Origin: Alloascoidea africana
Lineage: Eukaryota > Ascomycota > Alloascoideomycetes > Alloascoideales > Alloascoideaceae
DNA length: 64,000 nucleotides
Direction of reading: 5' to 3'
NCBI GenBank assembly: GCA_030581615.1
Contig: JAKTTT010000017.1
Coordinates: forward strand, 368,845-432,844
Shown here: piece after piece, positions 11,541 through 21,712 of the stretch
How the letters are laid out: every line of letters starts with the position of its first letter
Numbering within the stretch: the stretch's first letter is position 1
Position numbers and translations under genes: made by a program
Notes under the pieces: generated by a model
The model's input: the letters and a program-made list of their open reading frames with translations, nothing else
Database searches by the model: none
What the model was told of the DNA's origin: nothing

Positions 11541-13169
11541 ATGGCCTCCACGACTTCGGACGATTGGGACGACGGCAGCGATTTTTCTGATTTTGAGCAG
11601 ACTCTGCCCGAGCCGCTCAAGAAATCGGCATCCAAAATATTTCATCCCAGCGAGCCACCGTCTCCAAAGCCTTCTTTCTATACAATCCCTCGCCAAGGAG
11701 CAACCAACACGGCGACGAATCAGCATTTGCACACCCACGTTCACCATGTAGCCGGTCTCAGAGTGCCCCATCCTACAGGTCCCGGCTTTGGTATGGGACC
11801 AATTCCTTCTCGGTCGGGAGTAGATTCGCCCGTGCCTATGCCAGGACCTTATGAGCACGAAGCGAAGCACCCTGCGCTAGATTTGGATCAAGCTTCTACA
11901 GGGGTTATTTGGACCACCGAGCGGGCTTACGAAAGAGGATATACGAACGGTGATCCATCTTGGATCAATCTCGGTCAGGGAATGCCGGAGGTGGGCCATA
12001 TTCCCGGGTGTTTCGAGAGACCAACCTCTATCCCGCTGGACGAGGAAGGCATGGAGTATGCCTCCACAGCTGGCATCAAGGAATTGAGGGAGGCTGTAGC
12101 CAACCTCTACAATGCCCATTATCGTCCCACTAAGCTGTCTAAATATACGTGGGAAAACGTGTGTATAGTGCCTGGTGGAAGAGCAGGACTCACCCGAATT
12201 GCTGCCATCATCAAAAACTGTTATTTATCATTTTTCCTCCCCGACTACACAGCCTATGCCGAGATGCTCTCACTCTTTAAGAATTTTGCTCCTCTTCCAG
12301 TGCCACTATACGAGTCTGAATTTTACCACATTGATCTAGAAGTTATTAGGAAAGAGTTACAGCGAGGTGTATCTGCGATTTTGACCTCTAATCCTCGAAA
12401 TCCAACGGGCCAATGCATGACGTCAGATGAGCTTGAACAGTTGCAAAATTTATGCCGAAATGACTGTCTTTTGATCATGGATGAATTTTACAGCAGATAC
12501 AATTACGCCAACAAATGCAATGGCGAGGGCTTGAGTTCTGCTTCCCACGTAGTGGATGTGAATCGAGATCCCGTGCTAATTTTGGATGGACTTACAAAGG
12601 CTTTTAGACTCCCTGGCTGGCGTATCTGTTGGATCTTGGGTCCCAAGGATTACATAAAGTGTCTTTCATCTGTCGGCTCATTTTTAGACGGTGGCTCAAA
12701 TGTGCCTTTCCAACAAGCTGCTGTCAAATTTTTGGATCCCACTTTGGTCCAACACGAGATGGCAGCATTACAGAAACATTTTAAGAAGAAGAGAGATTAT
12801 TGTATTTCGAGACTCACGTCAATGGGCTTTCTTATCAAGAAGATTCCAAACTCTACTTTCTACCTCTGGCTTGATCTTTCTGGCTTGCCAGGGAAAATTT
12901 CAAACTGTTTAGGGTTTTTCCACGAGTGTCTACATGAAAAAGTTATCTGTGTGCCTGGTATCTTTTTCGATTTGAATCCTCTGTCGAGAAGAGAGCTGAC
13001 TGATTCTGAGATGTATTCATATGTCCGGATTTCTTATGGACCGGAGCTTTCTCAGCTAGAAAGGGGCATGGATGCCATTGAAAGAATCATCAAGAGATTT
13101 GAGGCTAAGGACAACTCTATGACTAGCCTAAGCATAGATTTTTCTCATTCAAAGTTGTCTCAGACTTGA
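11541..13169 (+). CDS. PLP-dependent class I/II aminotransferase, substrate unknown
   Basis: 542-residue fold-type I aminotransferase. The first 120 residues are a low-complexity polar extension without an obvious targeting signal. The catalytic core follows: NLGQGMPE near the substrate end, NPRNPTGQ in the cofactor-binding region, an Asp-x-x-Tyr element in MDEFYSRYNY, the Schiff-base lysine in LDGLTKAFRLPGWR, and the carboxylate-binding arginine in YVRISYG close to the C terminus. These motifs place it with the aspartate/aromatic/kynurenine aminotransferase superfamily. I cannot separate it from several fungal subfamilies by reading alone, so no gene symbol is given. The start is the first ATG downstream of the shared promoter with MTO1. 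Confidence 0.85.
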   Translation: MASTTSDDWDDGSDFSDFEQTLPEPLKKSASKIFHPSEPPSPKPSFYTIPRQGATNTATNQHLHTHVHHVAGLRVPHPTGPGFGMGPIPSRSGVDSPVPMPGPYEHEAKHPALDLDQASTGVIWTTERAYERGYTNGDPSWINLGQGMPEVGHIPGCFERPTSIPLDEEGMEYASTAGIKELREAVANLYNAHYRPTKLSKYTWENVCIVPGGRAGLTRIAAIIKNCYLSFFLPDYTAYAEMLSLFKNFAPLPVPLYESEFYHIDLEVIRKELQRGVSAILTSNPRNPTGQCMTSDELEQLQNLCRNDCLLIMDEFYSRYNYANKCNGEGLSSASHVVDVNRDPVLILDGLTKAFRLPGWRICWILGPKDYIKCLSSVGSFLDGGSNVPFQQAAVKFLDPTLVQHEMAALQKHFKKKRDYCISRLTSMGFLIKKIPNSTFYLWLDLSGLPGKISNCLGFFHECLHEKVICVPGIFFDLNPLSRRELTDSEMYSYVRISYGPELSQLERGMDAIERIIKRFEAKDNSMTSLSIDFSHSKLSQT

Positions 13170-13975
13170 GCAATTCATATTGTGAAAGGCAGAGCAGCAA
13201 TTCTACGGCATCTTGTCGCAATCATGCCAGGCAGAGGACACAGATCACTATTTCAAAGTATCCGTGTTTTGTGGTATTTTTGCTCTTCTTGAGTATCCCT
13301 AAAATGTTGACCTAATTGACTTGATTTGTATTGATGGTTTTGTGTTTTGTGCTATGCTTCCGGTATCGGAGAAAAAACAAATAATGGTTGAACAATCGTT
13401 GAATGATCAATAAAACTGTTGAAATCATTAAACTTACATATCAAAGTGTTACCAACAAACACAGTATATATACATACATATACTTAAATATATATATATG
13501 TACCAATCAAAAAAAAAGAAGTTAACCAAAGACAAACAGCCAAGACTAGGACTTTTCCAGAACAATTGTCATTCCCTTTTTTTTTCTTTTTTTCTGGTAT
13601 TTGTTTCCTTTGCGGCTCTTTTTTATTGCTTTTGTATTTTTACTAATGGGCAAAAAAAGGTACTATCACGAACAGTGAGTTCTCCAGTGCCCGGAAGACC
13701 GAAGAAGGTTCGTGCCTACCAATATCATATACAGACATAAAAAAGCAAAAAAAGAAATTGTAAATAGCAACAGCTCAACATTAAATAGAGGGACCCATTA
13801 ATTTTTTCAATATATTTTTTTTGTTGTTGTGTTTGGTTAAAGACAAACAAAAGCCAAGATTTTCAAAGACGGAAATTTCAAAAAAACGGTTCATAATTGT
13901 GGTTTTAAATATAAAAAAAGAAAAACAAAAATTACAAAAAGATTGTGGCATCAAACACCACTTGCTTAAACCGTA
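13170..13975. other. Intergenic region between convergent aminotransferase and HAP2
   Basis: Very AT-rich 3' flanks, with a TATATA dinucleotide run around 13467-13500 and many A and T homopolymers. No gene recognised. Confidence 0.5.
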
Positions 13976-15292
13976 TCAAATATCGTCTTTCCCTTCTGAA
14001 TCTTGACCCGTTTGATTGTCGTGGGCTCCTGTGATATTTGGATCACTGTTGGTAGACTCAATTCCATTAGTCAATTTGCTTTCCGCAAGATTATGGTTAT
14101 TTTTTCCTACTAGCTGTATTTCGTCTGGGCTATTTGCTAGGTCTCCTGCTGAAAGAGATGGTTTGTTTTTATTTTGCTGTACAGTTTCTTCCATTACCTC
14201 ATCGGGATTTATGTTTTCCTGTGTAGTATAGCTCCTGTTGCCCAACTCCTCTTGGTCTCGCTCTGGTTCATGGCCATGTCCTTGTGCTTGAGCCTGCTCC
14301 TTTTCCTTCTCCAAACGATCCCTCTCGGCAATTTCAGCAGCCGTTAAAAACCGGCCGCCTTGCCCTCTAGGACGTCTCATTGCGTGCTTATGTCGGGATT
14401 CGTGTAAATATGGCCTTCTCCCACGGGCCACTTTCAGTGTTTCTTCCAGTTTGGCGCGAGCAATTCGCCTTTTCAAAATTCGGTGGTACTGCTTTGCATT
14501 CACATAAAATGGCTGCTCTGTTGCGGGGGCTATCTGTACAGGCTGATGTATATGTTGTGTCTGTGCTGATGTCTGTGTCTGTATTAGTCCGGGATCTGGG
14601 TGCTGGGGTTGTTGGAGTGCAGTAGAGGCATCTGGTCCCATCGGCAGCTGGCTCGACGTCGGAGGCATGTAGTTGTGAATGTTCATTGTGTTCTGGATCC
14701 CAGAGGAGCCCGAAGACTGGGGAGAAGTCGTGTGATACGGATAATGGAGTTTTGCGTTGGGCATCGAAGGAGGAAGATTGGGGGCGGGAACCCCTGGAAC
14801 CGTCTCGTTCACTGCCCCTGTGGCTCCCCTTCCTTCAACATGCGAGGAAAAGGCCCCATACGACTGGTCTAGTGATTGATAGTGTGTTCCGTTTACATCG
14901 TCCTCATCTTGTTGAGGCGAGGATTGGTTTTGTGGAGAAGGTTGTGCTTGTCTGGGCAGTGGTGTTGGACCCGGTAGTGGAGGCTGGTTCACTTGCTGGA
15001 GCGAAGACTGCTGGCCAAGATCCGAGAGCACATCTTTTCTCAACTGTTGGTTTACTCGCTGCTGGTGATGATGATGATGAAGATGGCGGTCGTCATCCTG
15101 TTGTTGGTCCTGTTGCTGTGGCTGCTGCTGCTGTTGTTGTTGTGGTGGTTGTTGCTGCTGTTGCGACTGCGATTGTGACGAAAACTGCGGCATTTCTGGT
15201 ATCATGAAGGAGGATTGATCACCATTTCGTGTCTGTTGATGACTGCCATCTTGGCTGGGATCGACATACTGCGCGTAGTTTAGAGTAGCCAT
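13976..15292 (-). CDS. HAP2: Hap2/NF-YA, CCAAT-binding factor subunit
   Basis: Sequence-specific subunit of the heterotrimeric CCAAT-binding factor, which with Hap3, Hap5 and the activator Hap4 switches on respiratory genes in yeasts. The protein has 438 residues. The NF-YA core lies at about 260-318: the subunit-association helix PFYVNAKQYHRILKRRIARA, then the linker, then the DNA-binding segment YLHESRHKHAMRRPRGQGGRF. The N-terminal 250 residues are Gln/Pro-rich, with poly-Gln and a His run encoded by repetitive CAG/CAT-type codons (around 15060-15170). The C-terminal 110 residues are acidic and polar. A likely target, CYC1, lies 30 kb away with two CCAAT boxes upstream. It is divergent from VRG4. 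Confidence 0.96.
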   Translation of the reverse strand: MATLNYAQYVDPSQDGSHQQTRNGDQSSFMIPEMPQFSSQSQSQQQQQPPQQQQQQQPQQQDQQQDDDRHLHHHHHQQRVNQQLRKDVLSDLGQQSSLQQVNQPPLPGPTPLPRQAQPSPQNQSSPQQDEDDVNGTHYQSLDQSYGAFSSHVEGRGATGAVNETVPGVPAPNLPPSMPNAKLHYPYHTTSPQSSGSSGIQNTMNIHNYMPPTSSQLPMGPDASTALQQPQHPDPGLIQTQTSAQTQHIHQPVQIAPATEQPFYVNAKQYHRILKRRIARAKLEETLKVARGRRPYLHESRHKHAMRRPRGQGGRFLTAAEIAERDRLEKEKEQAQAQGHGHEPERDQEELGNRSYTTQENINPDEVMEETVQQNKNKPSLSAGDLANSPDEIQLVGKNNHNLAESKLTNGIESTNSDPNITGAHDNQTGQDSEGKDDI

Positions 15293-15607
15293 GTTGTGGA
15301 ATGTGTATTTTGGTCTTGATATGTTGATGGATCTTTGGGTTCGCGAGACTAAACTGTGCTTTGGAAGTCACCAAGCAGAGAACTTTGAGAGAACGCGAAT
15401 AGTGTGATGAACAGAACAGGAATCGAAATTCAACACGCTTCTTCGGGCTCTGGGTACAACTTTCTCTGGTCGAAGAACGCTTCTTTCTGGAGGTTTTCCT
15501 GATGTTTTCCCGTTTCCGCTGGGTGAAAAAAAGAGTGCGGAGTTTGTTTAGAGTCAGGGTAAGTGGTGTCACGTGCTGTCTCTTCCTCTCAGGTGCTTCT
15601 CAGAGTT
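15293..15607. promoter_or_regulatory. Divergent HAP2/VRG4 promoter
   Basis: A 315-bp region between the HAP2 ATG and the first VRG4 ATG, containing a CACGTG palindrome at about 15579-15584. No clear TATA box was seen. Confidence 0.4.
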
Positions 15608-16958
15608 ATGTCCAGCATTTTGGCAGTTCAGATATCTCCAACAATGTCTTCTTATCCAGAGAAGCAGAAGCAGGACGACGCGCCCGTGGGAATGGCCGCG
15701 AAGCGTTCTATTGCAAACAACCCCATCATCTCCATCCTCTCGTATTGCTTTGCTTCAATCCTCATGACCACGACCAACAAATATGTCCTGTCCGGCTACA
15801 ACTTTAATCTCAACTTTCTGCTGTTGACTGTTCAGGTGTGTATCTCTATCCTTTTGGGTTGCCTGAAGAATCCTGTCTTTTGCTCCTTTGCTCTTGAAAT
15901 CTCTTGAGATTCCAGATCAAGCACCATTTTTTTCTGGAGGAAGCTCTCGGGAAGGAATGGCTATTGTGCCCTGCTGCTGTATTTAGGTTTCACATACATA
16001 AACTAACTATTTTTGACGGCAGTCCGTCGTCTGTGTCCTCACAATATACCTGCTCAAGGCCCTTGGCACAATCACTTACAAGGGCTTTGAGAAAAACCTT
16101 GCCAAGAAATGGTTCATCATTGCGCTCTTACTAGTGGTGATGATCTATACCTCTTCAAAGAGTTTACAGTACCTAAGCATTCCTGTGTATACCATTTTCA
16201 AGAACTTGACTATCATCCTCATTGCCTATGGTGAAGTTCTATGGTTTGGGGGGAAAGTCACTTCTATGGCTCTCTTTTCCTTCTTTTTGATGGTTCTTTC
16301 ATCAGTCATTGCGGCTTGGTCGGATATCACAGATGCGCTTCTCACTTCTGGCGCTGCAGCAATTGCTTCCGATGGATCTGTCACGGCCGCTGGCACAGCC
16401 GTTGCCGCTACAAATGAGTTTTTTGGCCTTGAAGCAGTTCTCAATGGCTTGAATATTGGCTACTTGTGGATGTTTACAAACTGTTTTTCATCTGCAACAT
16501 TTGTCCTTGTGATGCGAAAGCGTATCAAGGTAACCAACTTTAAGGATTTTGATACAATGTATTACAATAACCTGCTCTCAATCCCTGTTCTTATTCTCTG
16601 CTCTCTGGTTCTGGAAGACTGGAGTCCTGCCAACCTGGAAATCAACTTCCCATCCGCAAATAGAGGCTCAGTTATTGCTGCCATGATCTTTTCAGGCATG
16701 TCCTCAGTGGGCATTTCCTACACCTCAGCTTGGTGTATCAGAGCAACATCCTCCACGACCTATAGCATGGTAGGCGCTCTCAACAAGCTTCCTATTGCAC
16801 TCTCGGGCCTTATCTTCTTTGATGCTGCCGTTACTGTACTCTCTGTGACCTCTATTTTGATCGGCTTTCTTGCTGGTATTGTGTACGCTGTGGCTAAACA
16901 ACAGCAAAAGGCGAGAGATGCATTGAAATCGGCCCTCCCGACACTCGGCTCCAAATAG
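15608..16958 (+). CDS. VRG4: Vrg4, Golgi GDP-mannose transporter (2 exons)
   Basis: Imports GDP-mannose into the Golgi lumen for protein and lipid mannosylation. Exons 15608-15835 and 16023-16958; intron donor GTGTGT, branch box AACTAACT, acceptor CAG. From the first ATG the protein has 387 residues; an alternative ATG at 15644 gives 375 (S. cerevisiae Vrg4 is 337). It is a ten-helix drug/metabolite-superfamily carrier with strongly conserved blocks [33 protein letters not shown] and [17 protein letters not shown], and the GDP-mannose-binding GALNK motif within [20 protein letters not shown]. The loop after the fifth helix carries an Ala/Ser/Thr-rich insertion (about residues 190-220) that explains part of the extra length. 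Confidence 0.95.
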
Positions 16959-17147
16959 AGGACTATTTTAAATGTTTTAGATTGATAGCACGGCAGTATA
17001 CATAGTTATGAGAAAGGATAGGGCTGGTGTTGGCCCTTTTTTTTTATGCGTTCTTATATTCTACACGTCCCTCCACCCAAAGAAGCAGTAAAAAGTGCCA
17101 GTACTAAATAATTGGAGTCCACTGACGAATCAGCCTAGGACCTGAAA

Positions 17148-18492
17148 ATGGCCACAAGAGACCCCGTATGTTTTTCTCGAGAACGGAAATTTTATTCATT
17201 TGACCTAACAATGTTGTTATAGAAATTGGAAGTAAGCGTAGCTTTTACAAGCACACCAAAAGTGGAAAGATTCATGATGGACCGCAACTAATCCTTTTTG
17301 ATTCTTCAGACGAATCTTGTCAGTGCGACAGTCGCTGGTATTACTGCCGCTGCCTTCGAGACGGTTTGTACCTGTATGGATATGATTGTCTCTTGAAATG
17401 AATTAATTTTGCTTGCTCTGCTAACAAAGCCCTCGAACAATAGACCCATTTGAGTTTCTCAAGGTAGGCACTCAGCTCCATCGCAAACTCCCAGGGACGT
17501 CTCCCTTGGAATACCCACGGTTAGCACGTACCGCCCTGAATGGGTGCTCGATCCTAGCAATTGGGAACTCTCTGAAGGCTGTTGTCAGGATATGGAGTTA
17601 CAACTCGGCGACAAAGTTCATGGCAAATGAAAACGGTAAAACGTCGGCAGCACGAGTTGTCGTCGCGGGAATATTCACCGGGTTTCTTGAATCTCTCTGG
17701 ATCGTTCCCTTTGAGAGTATCAAAACGACCATGATTGAAAATTCGTTTATCAGAATCCAGCGACGGTACGGCACAGGGGTCAAAGCAAATAACCCAATCG
17801 ATATCTTTGGGAAGATTGCGCAGGATGAGCGTCAGTTTCAGAATCAGCAGTATCATTCACTTAAAAAAGCAAATCCTTACATGTCTCAGGTAAAAGCTAC
17901 GAGTAAAACGTTCAAACAGGTCAAGTCCCCTTTGAATACCGTAAACACCGACCTAGAAGCAAAGTGGATCAAATGGGATAAGAATCCCGCGGTTGGTATC
18001 CAACAAACGGTGACTGAAATGTACGAGACAAGAGGTCTGAGATCTTTTGTTCAAGGCTTCCTCCCAACGATAACAAGACAGGTTGCAAACTCAGCTGTGC
18101 GGTTCTCGAGTTACAACCTCCTCAAGCAGGTTTTCTTGCCCAAATCAGGCTCAGATGGTAGTGCAATGATGCCGAACGGCTACGTGAACACAGCTGTAGT
18201 CTCCATGTTTTTGTCACTGACCTCGTCTCTACTCGTCGTGCTGATAACTCAGCCCATCGATGTTGTCAAGACTAGAGTTCAGTCAAAGAATGCTGCATAT
18301 TTGTATGGCAATTCCAGCTTACGGTGTGCCTATCGGACTTTTACAGAAGAGTCTCCCATGGCGCTTTGGAGCGGCGGAGTTGCCAGATTCGTAAAAGTTG
18401 GCTTTAGTGGAGTAATGACGTTTTCAGTCTACGAGATTGTGAACAAATACACGACAAAGGCCATGAAGGAGAATCCATTTTCTGCAGCATAA
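17148..18492 (+). CDS. Mitochondrial carrier (SLC25), tricarboxylate/YFR045W-like (4 exons)
   Basis: Inner-membrane solute carrier of about 379 residues with three repeats. The repeat signatures Px[DE]xx[KR] are all visible: YPFEFLK (about 31-37), PFESIK and QPIDVVK. Proposed exons are 17148-17165, 17223-17231 (9 nt), 17310-17373 and 17444-18492. Branch boxes are CCTAACA, AACTAATC and TGCTAAC; donors are GTATGT, GTAAGC and GTATGG. The last junction splits the Tyr codon of the first signature and restores it exactly. VANSAVRFSSYN and the TQLHRKLPGT segment resemble the citrate-carrier group (Ctp1, YFR045W/Mrx20). The matrix loop after the second signature is unusually long. The substrate is not certain, and the 9-nt exon is optional because skipping it keeps frame. 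Confidence 0.85.
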
Positions 18493-18531
18493 ATCAATGT
18501 ACATAGTTTATAACAAGGGCAATAAATACTA

Positions 18532-20913
18532 CTAGTAGAGACCATCTGAGTTGATCACTGTGCACTTTGCTCTACCGTCATTACTTTCAACAAGAGTTCC
18601 AACTTTGTAAACTCTCTCACCGCTCTCGTTCAAGCTTTTTGTTATGCTTTCAACATTACTCTCCTCGACAATGAGAATCATACCAATTCCCATGTTCAAT
18701 GTCTTCAAAATGTCCGCAACTGGAACACTTCCATTTTTCCCAAGCCATTTGAACACCTCTGGAACCTTCCAAGTAGAAATGTCAATCACAGCCGAGAGCG
18801 ATGGTGGGAGGGCCCGTGGGACATTCTCAATTAAACCGCCTCCAGTAATGTGTGCAAGACCCAAAATCTGGTTCTTCTTGATAGAAGGCAGTAATTGTTT
18901 GACGTAGATCTTTGTTGGCGTCAACAAAGACTCTCCCACAGTTGTTGTTGGATCCCAAGGAGCTTGGTCAAAAAAAGTCAATCCAGCATGCTCGACAATC
19001 TTTCTCACCAAGGAGAATCCATTTGAGTGGATGCCACTGGATGCCAACCCAAGAAGAACATTTCCTGCTTTCATTGCACCAGTATTGGGAAGCACCTCTC
19101 CTCTGTTGACTGCTCCAACACAGGTTCCGTTAGCATCATAGTCATCGCCATAGTAGATGCCTGGCATCTCTGCCGTTTCTCCGCCTACCAGAGCACAACC
19201 AGCTTGTAAACAACCATCGGCAACTCCAGAAACAAAGTCGGCAGCAGCTCTTATATCCAGTTTGCCAGTGGCATAGTAATCAAGAAAGAACAAAGGCTCA
19301 GCACCTTGGACAACCAGGTCGTTTACGTTCATGGCAACCAAGTCAATTCCCACTGTATCGTGTTTCTTGATAGTCTGTGCAATCTTCAGCTTTGTACCGA
19401 CACCATCGGTGGCTCCAACAAGAAGTGCATCGTCATATCCAGCAGCCTTCAGGTCAAAGAGCCCTCCGAACCCACCAATCTCGGAGTTTGTACCTGTTCG
19501 GGCTGTAGACTTGACCTTGGCCTTGATCTTCTCCACAAACAAGTTGCCGTTATCGATAGACACACCGGCTTGAGCATATGTGATTCCAGACTTGTTTGTA
19601 GTCTTTGATCTAAACGCACGGTGTGCGATATCTGTTCTGTTGTATTTCCCCTTGAACGAAATGGCGTCAACGCTCTTGTAGGCCTTGGACACAGCATCTT
19701 CAAGGCTATCAGCGACAGCTGTGACCGCAATAACACGGCCACCGCTGGTCACAATCTCCTTCAAGTTGTTCAGCGCTGTCCCAGCGTGGAAAACAACGGT
19801 GTCCTCGCCAATCTGCGACTGATCAATCGAGATGACGTCTCCCTTTGCATAGATTCCAGGATAGCCTCCTGCTGCCATAACAACAGTTGTTGCAAACTTG
19901 GACTCGTCAACCTTTAGTTGCACAGAGTCTAGTCTGTGTTCAGCACAGGCAAGCAACACCTCAGCAAGATCTGTGTCTTTGCTCAGCAGAGGAAGAACCG
20001 TTTGAGTTTCAGGGTCTCCGAATCTTACATTATACTCGAGGACCTTTGGCACAGTGCCGTTTTGAGTCAACATGATGCCCGTGAAAAGTGTGCCAACAAA
20101 CGGGAAGCCATCTCTGCGCATTCCGTCAATTGTGGGCTTTAGAATTGTGTCTCGGATCTCCTGGAGCAACTCTTTCGAAGCGATTGGCGTTGGAGAGTAA
20201 GCGCCCATGCCTCCTGTGTTCAAGCCTGTATCTCCATTGCCAACTCTCTTGTGATCCTGGGCGGGAGGCAAGTCCACAATAGTGTAGCCGTCACTAAAGG
20301 CCAGGATGGAAAGTTCATCTCCATCAAGATACTCCTCGATCACAACTTCGTCTCCGGCCTCGCCAAAAGCCTTGTCCACCATAACCTCTTTGAGGCCGGC
20401 GAGAGCCTCTTTCTTTGTGCTTGGGATCAAAACACCTTTTCCAGCTGCCAGTCCAGAAGCCTTGATCACAACGTTAAAGTCGGCCTTCTCGATAAACTCC
20501 CTTGCCTTGTTATAATCGGTGAAATTCTCGAACTGCGCTGTTGGGATGTTGTGCTTTTTCATGAAATCTTTTGAAAAAGTTTTGGATCCCTCCATAACGG
20601 CCGCTTTCGCGCTGGGGCCAAACACAGGGATCCCCACCTTTCTAAAGTGCTCAGAGATTCCCTCGACAAGAGGCTGTTCAGGGCCGGGGATGACGAGTCC
20701 GATCTTATTCTCGAGCGCAAACTCTACCAAAAGACTGAAATCTTTCTTGCTTGAGCCTATGCCAATGTTTTTGACCTTGTCGCTGAACGATCCCGTTCCG
20801 CCATTTCCTGGAGCAACGAAGATCTCGGAAACTTTGGGAGACTGTGCCAGTCTCCACGCGAGGGCATGCTCTCTGCCACCGTTTCCAACAAGGAGGATTT
20901 TAAAGGTGCTCAT
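18532..20913 (-). CDS. ADE5,7: Ade5,7, bifunctional GAR synthetase / AIR synthetase
   Basis: Catalyses two steps of de novo purine synthesis: glycinamide ribonucleotide synthetase (N-terminal half) and aminoimidazole ribonucleotide synthetase (C-terminal half). The first ATG of the conserved frame is at 20913-20911, giving 793 residues (S. cerevisiae 802); the frame extends about 38 codons upstream without an ATG. The GARS half starts with LLVGNGGREHALAWRL and includes GVLIPSTKKEAL and an ATP-grasp GDPETQ motif. The AIRS half starts around ITYAQAGVSIDNGN and includes LVGATDGVGTKLKIA, GGETAEMPGIY and AHITGGGLIENVPRALP. The fusion is typical of fungi. Its 3' end is only about 40 bp from the convergent carrier gene. 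Confidence 0.97.
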   Translation of the reverse strand: MSTFKILLVGNGGREHALAWRLAQSPKVSEIFVAPGNGGTGSFSDKVKNIGIGSSKKDFSLLVEFALENKIGLVIPGPEQPLVEGISEHFRKVGIPVFGPSAKAAVMEGSKTFSKDFMKKHNIPTAQFENFTDYNKAREFIEKADFNVVIKASGLAAGKGVLIPSTKKEALAGLKEVMVDKAFGEAGDEVVIEEYLDGDELSILAFSDGYTIVDLPPAQDHKRVGNGDTGLNTGGMGAYSPTPIASKELLQEIRDTILKPTIDGMRRDGFPFVGTLFTGIMLTQNGTVPKVLEYNVRFGDPETQTVLPLLSKDTDLAEVLLACAEHRLDSVQLKVDESKFATTVVMAAGGYPGIYAKGDVISIDQSQIGEDTVVFHAGTALNNLKEIVTSGGRVIAVTAVADSLEDAVSKAYKSVDAISFKGKYNRTDIAHRAFRSKTTNKSGITYAQAGVSIDNGNLFVEKIKAKVKSTARTGTNSEIGGFGGLFDLKAAGYDDALLVGATDGVGTKLKIAQTIKKHDTVGIDLVAMNVNDLVVQGAEPLFFLDYYATGKLDIRAAADFVSGVADGCLQAGCALVGGETAEMPGIYYGDDYDANGTCVGAVNRGEVLPNTGAMKAGNVLLGLASSGIHSNGFSLVRKIVEHAGLTFFDQAPWDPTTTVGESLLTPTKIYVKQLLPSIKKNQILGLAHITGGGLIENVPRALPPSLSAVIDISTWKVPEVFKWLGKNGSVPVADILKTLNMGIGMILIVEESNVESITKSLNESGERVYKVGTLVESNDGRAKCTVINSDGLY

Positions 20914-21712
20914 GGAGGTATGTGTGGTACAGGCAAATTTTTTTTGCAAGTCGGAGATGACGATCTCTGGAGAAATAGCCGTTCTATTCCTTAGCGGGTG
21001 TCGGGTTACCCTCTTTTCAGAAGGCACCGGCGTTTTACCAGTTTACTTTTTCTTTTCAAAAATAGAAGCTTCAATTAAATGTGCATGGTATAAATCTAAA
21101 GACCAAACAACTATCTTTGAATTAAAAAAAAAAAAATGAAGAAGGATAGGATGAGGGTGGGATGGAAATACATAAATGCGTACAATCATAATCTTCATCA
21201 ACTTACCAAGACATGTTAATAGATCATCTGGAGCTGCGGTTTCAAGGTTAACAAAATAATGACTGTAGTACTTTTTAGTTTCTTCCTTTTTTTCTTTTTT
21301 TTTTTGTTAGTTTTTTATATTTGATTTTTTAATTTTTTTTTTTCCATTTTTTTGTCGTTTAAGTGAGTTGTATTCTTGCTTTGCGAGTGAAAAGAGAGCA
21401 AAAATTAGAATATATCTGGTTAGGGCCTGTAATAAAACCAAAGCAGATAGGACTCCGTGCGGAATTGAAGTTGAATCTAAAAAGATCAACGAAATCAAAA
21501 GCCATGAGAATATACAATAGGAAGGTGTAAAGGGAAAAGGGAAAGGTAAAGGACGGAAACAAAAAAAAATAGAAGGCATTTCTTTCAAAATACAAAGCGT
21601 TAAATATTAAAACAGGTAATGACAATCGATTAGCCCCATTCAAAAAAGTGTAGACAAAATAAAAAGGAATATACACCATTGAGAAGCATAAAATGCAGAG
21701 AAACAACATTGA
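20914..21712. other. Intergenic region: ADE5,7 promoter and DHH1 3' flank
   Basis: About 800 bp with an A run near 21124-21136 and T runs near 21295-21350. DHH1 mRNA 3' ends probably lie here. No gene recognised. Confidence 0.45.

Noticed and set aside
14600-15207. Plus-strand frames opposite HAP2, including a poly-Leu/Val one
   Set aside because: They are reverse-complement shadows of the poly-Gln/His coding region of HAP2.
17466-17477. Possible intron starting GTAGGCACTCAG in the carrier gene
   Set aside because: Too short, and reading through it gives the conserved LKVGTQLHRKLPGT sequence.
20914-21027. N-terminal extension of ADE5,7 by about 38 codons
   Set aside because: The upstream frame is open but begins at a GTG, not an ATG. 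The conserved GARS domain starts right after the ATG at 20913.
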